Part shown: in pieces, positions 60,001-64,000 of the stretch | Numbering within the stretch: position 1 is the stretch's first letter | How the letters are laid out: every line of letters begins with the position of its first letter | Assembly (NCBI GenBank): GCA_023055505.1 | Contig: JALIRH010000007.1 | Coordinates: 16,846,273 to 16,910,272, forward strand | Length of the DNA stretch: 64,000 bases | Direction of reading: 5' to 3' | DNA from: Callipepla californica brunnescens | Taxonomy: Eukaryota; Chordata; Aves; Galliformes; Odontophoridae | Notes under the pieces: model-generated | Told to the model about the DNA's origin: nothing | Databases searched by the model: none | What the model saw: only the letters and a program-made list of their open reading frames with translations | Position numbers and translations under genes: made by a program

Positions 60001-61758
60001 TTGAATTGTGGCCTGAACCACTGATTGATCACCTGAGGTGAGCACTGAGTCAGCTGCAGGGACACAGGTGAAGGTAATATACCTGTGTGACTGGAAGGGG
60101 TGGAGTCTGGCTCCACCTCTCCCAGACCCCGTTTAAGGGCTGACCACCACTGGGTAAGGATCTCTTGTTGGAGAGCTCTCCCCTGTGGAGTTATCAGCAA
60201 ACCTCAACCATCTGGTAAAGGTGAGCCTCTATTTACTGCTTGTCTGTTTACCATCCTGATAAGTCTAGCAAAATATACCATCTTCCTCACTATTTCCTCT
60301 GAGTACTATTCTTTTGGGTTATTCACCCTATGCTTTGAAAGATAATTAATTAAAAAGTAATAATAAAAAAATCCAGTTTTAGGTCTGCATACTTTTGCAT
60401 GGTGTGAAACAGTGGAGTCAATAATCTGACTTTTTTTGTCTTTTACAATCTTAAGATTGAAAATAAATAGTAGTAGCTTTTTAAGATCATGTTTCTCAAA
60501 CAATTACATTTATATTTTTTAGTTTCTTTTTATTGTGTGATGAGATCTTTCATTCTCTTGCTATCAGTCTTGCTCTATGATTGAAGGTGATGGGCCTTAA
60601 TGCAATACCAAATACCTAGGTCACTTCAAAAGTAATGCTTTCTGTGTATTTCCATTAAATGAAACAGCCAGTTAAACTTCTAAATGCAGGTAATATTGAA
60701 GTAAGGACAAGCTTATCTGGGAGGGATGTAGGCCACTTCAATCACTATTAAACTTTCTTTAAATGATGTTGTGCATTTCTTTTAAATGAAAAATTAATGA
60801 ATGTTCTAATGGATTCAATTGAATTAAATTTAGGAACAATGATCTACTTCAATCTTCAATAGTTAAAATTTAATCAAGATATAGGTCAAAGCTCTTTTAT
60901 CTTACGCAAGCAAGTTAATTTCTCAAGTGAATCCAGAAGTTTTATCATTTAGAAACAAAGTTGACAGATTAAACATATATGAATTTATCCTGCTTTGGAA
61001 GGGAGGGGTTGGACTAGATGATTTCTAGAGGTCCCTTCCAACCTCTACAATTCTGTGAGTCTGTGAATTTAAGTGATTAAAAATGATGCTTTTGTCATGT
61101 ATATTAGAGTACGTTCTTATGGATTGTGCCTTGTTCTAAATAACAGAGCCTATACTCTTGCATGTGCTGTCAATACTTGTCTGATCACAGCTTGCTTGAT
61201 TTGTTTACAAACTGTTGTTTGAGAACATGTTTTGGACCATGAGGTCATTTCGGATAAAAAAAGATGTGTTCTGAAAGCACTCATATTCCAATAAGAAATA
61301 TAAAAATATGGTACCAGTGCTTCGAACTCCAAAGTATTTCTTTGTGTATTTATGGAAATTGCGATATTTGAAACATAAAGTGATGTTCCTCATTCGCTAT
61401 TTGTGATTAATATGCAGTGCTCAAAATACTGGAAATCACAATCAGTTTTATAATTAGTTTATTTAGAAGATGAGAAGTGAAGGATAAAAGCAAGTGCTCG
61501 TGTGTCATTTTATTTCCATAGCTGAAACAATGAAAAAGATAACTGGTGCAAATTTTTAACTTAGATGTTTTTTAAATTGTACTGAGCTCTATAAAGTGTT
61601 AGCTTCATTTCGGGTTTCTAAATCTGAAATATGTCTGATTTCTAGGTGATGAAAATCAAATGTCCAACTATGATGTTACTTATAGCTCGTGCAGTGTTCT
61701 TAATGAACAAAAGAATAAGCACAACAGGAGGCTAAGGAAAGCTAGAAGACTTCAAAAG
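42036..61758 (+). CDS. MCPH1: Microcephalin (MCPH1/BRIT1), 5' part of the gene, exons 1-9
   Basis: MCPH1 is a nuclear and centrosomal BRCT protein that acts in the DNA damage response and restrains condensin II before mitosis; loss in humans causes primary microcephaly with premature chromosome condensation. Here nine exons are placed by reading frame, AG acceptors and GT donors. Exons 1-7 join into one open frame of 661 nt (about 220 residues) with no phase conflict. The start is the ATG at 42036 inside a CpG island, matching the short first exon of mammalian MCPH1 (MEPVLK here). Exons 1-4 carry the N-terminal BRCT domain; the conserved tryptophan in SVLWVERC is at residue 74. Exon 5 carries HKCMQPKDF and exon 6 [13 protein letters not shown], both MCPH1 hallmarks. 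Exon 8 has a disrupted frame (own entry). The C-terminal BRCT pair lies beyond the window, as would ANGPT2, which in human sits in a late MCPH1 intron. Identity is certain; the state of exon 8 is not. Confidence 0.93.
42421..43010. other. MCPH1 intron 1, 5' part
   Basis: Falls from GC-rich to AT-rich after the CpG island; a GCTGCTGCTGCTGCTT run near 42659. Nothing else recognised. Confidence 0.6.
43013..43360 (-). mobile_element. Mariner, Galluhop-like copy 3, truncated
   Basis: Within MCPH1 intron 1. ACAATAACACTATTTGATAGA, GCAAATTCTCAAATACAAAAC, GTGCTCACAGCCACTCTTTG and AATGTCAGTGTGAGCAG match copies 1 and 4. The end with the transposase start and terminal repeat is missing after about 43360. 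Confidence 0.75.
43421..43449. repeat. (TTTA)n microsatellite
   Basis: About six TTTA units in MCPH1 intron 1. Confidence 0.85.
43450..44250. other. MCPH1 intron 1, 3' part
   Basis: AT-rich intronic sequence; nothing recognised. Confidence 0.6.
44254..44345 (+). CDS. MCPH1: MCPH1 exon 2 (BRCT1, first part)
   Basis: The acceptor is ttccgattccag before 44254 and the donor AAA|gtaagg after 44345; the exon is 92 nt, running from phase 1 to phase 0. It encodes the start of BRCT1, including [18 protein letters not shown] and LLDMGAKV (last Val from exon 3). Thr26 here matches human Thr27, a site of a known microcephaly missense change. Intron 1 is 2.2 kb and carries a decayed mariner copy. Confidence 0.95.
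44346..46287. other. MCPH1 intron 2
   Basis: 1.9 kb, AT-rich, no recognised repeat. A 91-codon frame (45104-45379) has no support. Confidence 0.7.
46288..46406 (+). CDS. MCPH1: MCPH1 exon 3 (BRCT1, core)
   Basis: The acceptor is tttacttctgcag before 46288 and the donor GAGAG|gtaagt after 46406; 119 nt, phase 0 to phase 2. It encodes [16 protein letters not shown] and [11 protein letters not shown], the core beta strands and last helix of BRCT1. His48, Ser71 and Trp74 correspond to human His49, Ser72 and Trp75, positions hit by disease variants, and all are retained. This is the best conserved exon in the window. Confidence 0.96.
46407..47475. other. MCPH1 intron 3, 5' part
   Basis: AT-rich intronic DNA; a 101-codon frame at 46727-47032 shows no domain. 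Confidence 0.6.
47480..48060 (-). repeat. Degraded CR1 ORF2 endonuclease region
   Basis: Read on the minus strand, CTCATTGAGGTTTTCAACTA then CCTGGATGTCTACTGG is a decayed form of the CR1 endonuclease motif GDFNxPDIxW. Further along, CTGGAGTGCACTGAGGATAA and CATACTGGGCTGCAGTGACC match the region after the endonuclease (x-ECxEDNF...LGCSDH). Frames are broken. Unlike the other CR1 pieces here, this is from the 5' half of ORF2, so it came from a long insertion. It lies antisense in MCPH1 intron 3. Confidence 0.75.
48061..50180. other. MCPH1 intron 3, 3' part
   Basis: AT-rich; an A-run at 49591-49608. Nothing else recognised. Confidence 0.6.
50181..50256 (+). CDS. MCPH1: MCPH1 exon 4 (end of BRCT1)
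   Basis: The acceptor is tttatcacacag before 50181 and the donor CTAAAA|gtgagt after 50256; 76 nt, phase 2 to phase 0. It completes the Arg codon from exon 3 and encodes [20 protein letters not shown], the C-terminal edge of BRCT1, where mammals have the same DESLFPA motif. Intron 3 before it is 3.8 kb and contains an antisense CR1 endonuclease fragment. Confidence 0.95.
50797..50917 (+). CDS. MCPH1: MCPH1 exon 5
   Basis: The acceptor is catatctcctag before 50797 and the donor GCAG|gtaaga after 50917; 121 nt, phase 0 to phase 1. It encodes HKCMQPKDF, then [11 protein letters not shown] and a charged helix MAKELAKQR. The block matches the segment after BRCT1 in other vertebrate MCPH1 proteins. 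Intron 4 before it is only 540 bp. Confidence 0.95.
51131..51160. repeat. Three exact copies of ATTATAAATT
   Basis: A 10-bp unit repeated three times without mismatch in MCPH1 intron 5, 34 bp before exon 6. Confidence 0.97.
51194..51334 (+). CDS. MCPH1: MCPH1 exon 6
   Basis: The acceptor is gtgtgtag before 51194 and the donor CACTG|gtaaga after 51334; 141 nt, phase 1 to phase 1. It encodes [19 protein letters not shown] and a Glu/Lys/Arg-rich helix ending [11 protein letters not shown], which is near-identical in mammals. Intron 5 is only 276 bp and has three exact copies of a 10-bp AT repeat (51131-51160) close to the branch-point region. Confidence 0.95.
51335..52415. other. MCPH1 intron 6, 5' part
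   Basis: AT-rich intronic DNA; nothing recognised. Confidence 0.6.
52417..53518 (+). mobile_element. CR1 LINE, 1.1 kb 5'-truncated copy with RT remnant
   Basis: Sense-oriented CR1 in MCPH1 intron 6. The frame 52459-52878 (139 codons) encodes the RT core: DFSKAFD (motif A, from about 52516), QGSVLG (motif B) and [10 protein letters not shown] (motif C, at about 52771). CR1 normally has Ala before the DD pair; here it is Val. A stop at 52876 and later frame changes break the protein; [19 protein letters not shown] resumes at 52991. The 3' tail ends in TTCTGTGATTCTATGA at about 53518. It lacks the endonuclease and cannot move by itself. Confidence 0.93.
53982..54074 (+). CDS. MCPH1: MCPH1 exon 7
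   Basis: The acceptor is gcaaattcctag before 53982 and the donor CAAG|gtaatt after 54074; 93 nt, phase 1 to phase 1. It encodes [15 protein letters not shown] and a Ser/Cys/Leu-containing linker ending GALLQ. Only the SQM at its start is clearly shared with mammals, as expected for the fast-evolving central part. Because both ends are phase 1, it could be skipped without a frameshift. Confidence 0.85.
54075..55154. other. MCPH1 intron 7, 5' part
   Basis: AT-rich, with a (CA)n then (TTTA)-like tract at 54829-54877. No other feature recognised. Confidence 0.6.
54829..54877. repeat. (CA)n plus (ATTT)n compound microsatellite
   Basis: About ten CA units followed by a TATTTATTTATAT tract. Confidence 0.9.
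55156..55689 (+). mobile_element. Mariner, Galluhop-like copy 4
   Basis: In MCPH1 intron 7. The left end CAAGGGTTGCTTTGCGAATCA is preceded by TA; the right end is ACTTTTGGAGTGATCAGTG. The interior follows copy 2 nearly throughout (GTTGCCATGTGACAGATGGCA, GGTGTCTGACATAGAAGTG, TTTGTAGCTGAGAATTTGCT). Length about 534 bp, the same deleted size as copy 2. Confidence 0.88.
55690..56653. other. MCPH1 intron 7, 3' part
   Basis: AT-rich intronic DNA; nothing recognised. Confidence 0.6.
56654..57346 (+). CDS. MCPH1: MCPH1 exon 8, central exon with disrupted reading frame
   Basis: The acceptor is atattttacag before 56654, phase 1. The frame entered from exon 7 encodes [19 protein letters not shown], the counterpart of the SSYDDYF motif that opens the large central exon in mammals. 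This frame runs to a stop at 57043-57045. MCPH1-like, Ser/Lys-rich sequence then continues one frame over ([20 protein letters not shown] onward) to a stop at 57219-57221, and again in the third frame ([19 protein letters not shown]). A donor CTCCTG|gtaaat follows 57346; it has phase 1, as exon 9 needs, only if the frame shifts a third time near 57340. The 693-nt length is short against roughly 1.15 kb in human. The cause may be assembly indels or real decay. The 3' end is the least certain boundary in the gene. Confidence 0.7.
57577..58347 (+). mobile_element. CR1 LINE 3' fragment just after MCPH1 exon 8
   Basis: Sense CR1 starting CCAAGTACCAGGTCCTGCACT, with RT C-terminal text ([19 protein letters not shown], 57700 region), the 3' UTR (GAGTGGTCAGGCACTGGAAT, GGTGGTGGAGTCTCCAACCC) and the tail TACTATGATTCTATTGA. 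The 94-codon frame 57570-57854 is a piece of CR1 RT. It begins about 230 bp after the proposed exon 8 donor. Confidence 0.92.
58379..58712 (+). mobile_element. Solo LTR with intact 5-bp target duplication
   Basis: 334 bp, starting TGTGTGGGAACTG and ending CCCTACA, so with the canonical TG...CA ends. It is flanked on both sides by GTGAC (58374-58378 and 58713-58717), a perfect 5-bp target-site duplication. A TTTAAGG box near 58511 may act as a TATA element. A second copy lies 1.6 kb downstream. No internal retroviral genes: this is the scar of LTR-LTR recombination. A 5-bp duplication fits ERVL-like or some class I elements; the family name is not assigned. Confidence 0.88.
58718..59987. other. 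MCPH1 intron 8, between the two LTRs
   Basis: 1.27 kb AT-rich DNA; not retroviral-looking, so the two LTRs are separate insertions and not the ends of one provirus. Confidence 0.65.
59988..60332 (+). mobile_element. Second, older solo LTR of the same family
   Basis: Matches 58379-58712 over its length: CTGAACCACTGATTGATCAC, GGCTCCACCTCTCCCAGAC, GGATCTCTTGTTGGAGA and GGTTATTCACCCTA. The TG start reads CG and the CA end reads TG. The flanks CTTAG (59983-59987) and CTTTG (60333-60337) fit a target duplication with one change. It carries an ~18-bp extra segment (GTAATATACCTGTGTG) near the 5' third. More mutated, hence older or a different subfamily. Confidence 0.8.
60616..60661 (-). mobile_element. 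Mariner terminal fragment, Galluhop-like copy 5
   Basis: TAGGTCACTTCAAAAGTAATG followed by CTTTCTGTGTATTTCCATT is the reverse complement of the right terminal repeat seen in copies 2 and 4. Only about 45 bp remain. Confidence 0.55.
60988..61068 (+). repeat. CR1 3' terminal fragment
   Basis: GGGGTTGGACTAGATGATTT, CTAGAGGTCCCTTCCAACCT and AATTCTGTGAGTCTGTGAA: the last ~80 bp of CR1, sense. Confidence 0.9.
61646..61758 (+). CDS. MCPH1: MCPH1 exon 9
   Basis: The acceptor is gtctgatttctag before 61646 and the donor CAAAAG|gtcagt after 61758; 113 nt, entered in phase 1 and left in phase 0. Phase 1 is the only open phase. It encodes [17 protein letters not shown] and a basic end, [11 protein letters not shown], about 38 residues. 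By recall, human exon 9 also spans about 38 residues, contains DV...SC and ends in a Lys/Arg-rich stretch just before the second BRCT domain. Size, phase, position and composition all agree. The next exon, starting BRCT2, was not found before 64000. Confidence 0.78.
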
Positions 61759-64000
61759 GTCAGTTGAATTGGACATATTGTTTGTTCAGCTCTTTTTTGA
61801 AGAATCATTGAGTGCCTTTGTACCTACAAATAGAATATGCATGCATAGTATGGATTTTTAAAAAAATATTTCTAAATCTTTCTTTCTTTGAAGTATTATG
61901 TGAAAGGTCTTCAAAAAACAATACATATAACTGTTGAACTCAGCTTTCTAGAAAACTGGTGGCAGTCATGTCACTGCTTTTTTTTTTTTTGTCCTCATAT
62001 GAATATGCCACCATGGCTCTTTTTGAAGAATAAATGTCATTTCTTAGATTCATTTATTTAATCATAAATTTAGCTAAATTTCTGATTTGTGCTCAGATTG
62101 GATAGGAGCAAAAAAAAAAAAAAATATTGTATCAGAGTGCTAGTTTTCATTCTGTTTTCTTGATGAAAGATCCCACATAACTATCACACAATAAGGAAGA
62201 ACAAAAGGCAGTAATAAGGTATTTTTTACTTTATTGCTACTCTTTTTCAAAGAAGAGTCAAAACTTTGCTTTACAGATGAAGGTGGGTTGTTTTATCTTT
62301 TCTCTTTCCTTATTGCAAAGCCTGCTTTAGTAGTAAAAACTAAGCAGTACCTGGAGAAAATTCTTATTCACTGTTTTCAGATGGATAGCTATGAAAGCAG
62401 CTATTTCACTCAGGTGATTTGATTTGAATGTTTGTAACACAGAAGCATATGCTTTATTTCTTTTTTTTTTTAAGAGTTTATTGTAATTTTAAAGATTTCC
62501 AATTGCAGTTTTGCAAGTTAATATTGACGCAGTGTTCTTTTTTTTTTTTCCTGATTGAAACAAAAACTTTACGAAATGTTTTGTTTAACACATCAATTGA
62601 CTGCACTGAAAGCACTTGCTATTTTGTCTTCCTCCAGCAATTGTCTGCTAATTTATGTTAAACAGTTATGAGGTCTTTTGCTTGTAATTTATATGCTTAC
62701 AAATGTACAAAATTTGTAAAGCCACTGCAGGAGACCCCTAGGAAGTTATTACTGAAAAAAGTTGTTACAGGATATCATGTTGGATTGAATTATGCTAAGT
62801 ATCTGAGTTTTTATAAAGAAATAAACTGCAAAGCTTCTCTGGTACCAGTCAAAATTCTTTCGTGAACCTTTCTAAAAACAGTCAAAGCATAATGCAGATT
62901 GTTAATAAATGTAAACACGTTTGCAATGGCTGCAGCTTAAACGTAGTAACACTTTGCCTGGTGTTTGATGAAGTGATGGTGAAGTTATATAAAAAGTATT
63001 TCTTCAGGCTGAAGCAGAAATTATATGAGAGGAATAGCACGTGCACACACACAGATATATATATATATATCTACACACACACACATATACATATGCGTAT
63101 ATATATGTATATATACGTGTGTATATATATATGTATTTAAATGATGTCTTCTGGAATGATAGTATTATGAAGGATAATGTCATTTCCTGGCTGTTTTACA
63201 TGAATACTGTTTACAGAAGTGCAGTTATCTGAAGCTTTTCTGACATCTAAAAAATTAATATCTTACAACATATTTGTTGCAGAGTATATGCCGTCTTGTG
63301 CTAAATTGTTACAGTATAATACCTGAGACTATAATACTTATGTCCTGGGAACCATTGTAAAACGTGTTTTGTTTGTTTGTTCACTACTTAGCTGTAAGCC
63401 TCTTAATTTGGGTGACAATGTAATATTTGTAGTCACTTTTTTCATAGAAACTGAGTTTGCAATCTAATGTCTTGAAGAACACTCTGTGTATTTGCTGAAT
63501 GTAATTCCTAGACAGTGTTCAACTTGAAACTTTTACATTTGGCAGTATTATTCAAATTCATTCACTACAGTGAATCCATTAGATCTGGTAATAAAAACAT
63601 GAACAGCTTTGATGTCAGAACAGGTGAAGCAGATTTACTCTTATACAGTATTTAATTTTTTGTTGAAGTTGTTCAGACAAGAACACAAACTATTTTTGTT
63701 GAATGTGAGGGTAAGGAGCTGCATGACTGGTTCGTGCTAATTGATTTTGAAATTTCTGTTGCAGACAAAGGTGTGAGCTGAATCTTCATTACTCTGCCCT
63801 TCTCTTACTCTGTCTGTCCTACCAGAAAAACTAAATCCCTGGCTTTGCCAGGTAAACCTATGAAATTGCAGAGTGCTGTGAAATCTACCCTTTGTTGAAA
63901 AAATATACATGATGTATGGGTTGCTTTGTTTTATTTTAAATGTGTTAGCTATTATGGATGCATGTAGGAAACGGAAGATGTCAATTAGTTGTAAAGTGTG
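61759..64000. other. MCPH1 intron 9, incomplete
   Basis: AT-rich; T- and A-runs at 61977-61991 and 62109-62124, and a microsatellite near 63.1 kb. No exon encoding the start of BRCT2 was found before the window ends. Two splice-flanked short segments were considered and rejected. Confidence 0.55.
63042..63137. repeat. Compound (CA)n/(TA)n microsatellite
   Basis: About 95 bp of alternating CA, TA and TG dinucleotides in MCPH1 intron 9; likely length-variable between individuals. Confidence 0.92.

Noticed and set aside
58379..60332. The two LTRs as ends of one provirus
   Set aside because: Each has its own, different flanking duplication and the DNA between has no retroviral content.
62381..62413. 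33-nt in-frame segment (MDSYESSYFTQ) with AG and GT borders as a microexon after exon 9
   Set aside because: Phase fits, but there is no counterpart in mammalian MCPH1 and such short matches arise by chance.
63826..63851. 26-nt segment with strong acceptor and donor (CCAG| and |GTAAAC) as an MCPH1 exon
   Set aside because: Exon 9 ends in phase 0, and in that phase the segment has a TAA at its third codon; it would also need an unseen partner exon.
1..64000. tRNA, rRNA or known small RNA genes
   Set aside because: No cloverleaf, box A/B pair or other RNA signature was recognised; a covariance-model scan was not possible.

Overview
This window is vertebrate nuclear DNA, almost certainly from a galliform bird (chicken, turkey, quail or a relative). 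Three signals support this: many CR1 LINE fragments with the avian ATTCTATGA-type 3' end; several internally deleted mariner copies that I recognise as the galliform Galluhop family; and long AT-rich intergenic and intronic DNA around one CpG-island promoter. There are no operons and no bacterial or phage features. Most open reading frames here are chance frames or pieces of transposons.

The only host gene I can support is MCPH1 (microcephalin/BRIT1), on the + strand. Its CpG-island promoter lies at about 41.7-42.4 kb. Eight coding exons were located with splice sites and a consistent reading phase: 42036-42054, 44254-44345, 46288-46406, 50181-50256, 50797-50917, 51194-51334, 53982-54074 and 61646-61758. 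A ninth, the large central exon (exon 8), starts at 56654. Exons 1-4 encode the N-terminal BRCT domain. The two C-terminal BRCT domains are not seen and should lie downstream of base 64000. Exon 8 is odd: it starts normally, but its MCPH1-like reading moves through at least two and probably three frames before a donor near 57347. Exons 7 and 9 are phase-compatible with each other, so skipping or shortening exon 8 would keep the message open.

Bases 1-41600 hold no gene I can support. In human, the region upstream of MCPH1 is the gene-poor interval towards CSMD1, and the same arrangement is likely here. It contains CR1 fragments of several ages, three copies of one LTR-like family (14.4, 25.7 and 28.8 kb), another LTR-like block at 19.8-20.5 kb, mariner copies, a palindromic hAT-like MITE and a degenerate 30-bp minisatellite. 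The MCPH1 introns hold more of the same: a CR1 reverse-transcriptase fragment in intron 6, an antisense CR1 endonuclease fragment in intron 3, and a stack of CR1, two solo LTRs and mariner pieces in intron 8.

I found no evidence of a new multi-gene system. The observations most worth checking are the broken reading frame of MCPH1 exon 8, the solo LTR with intact target duplication beside it, the inverted LTR pair around the minisatellite, and the recurrent deletion form of the mariner copies.
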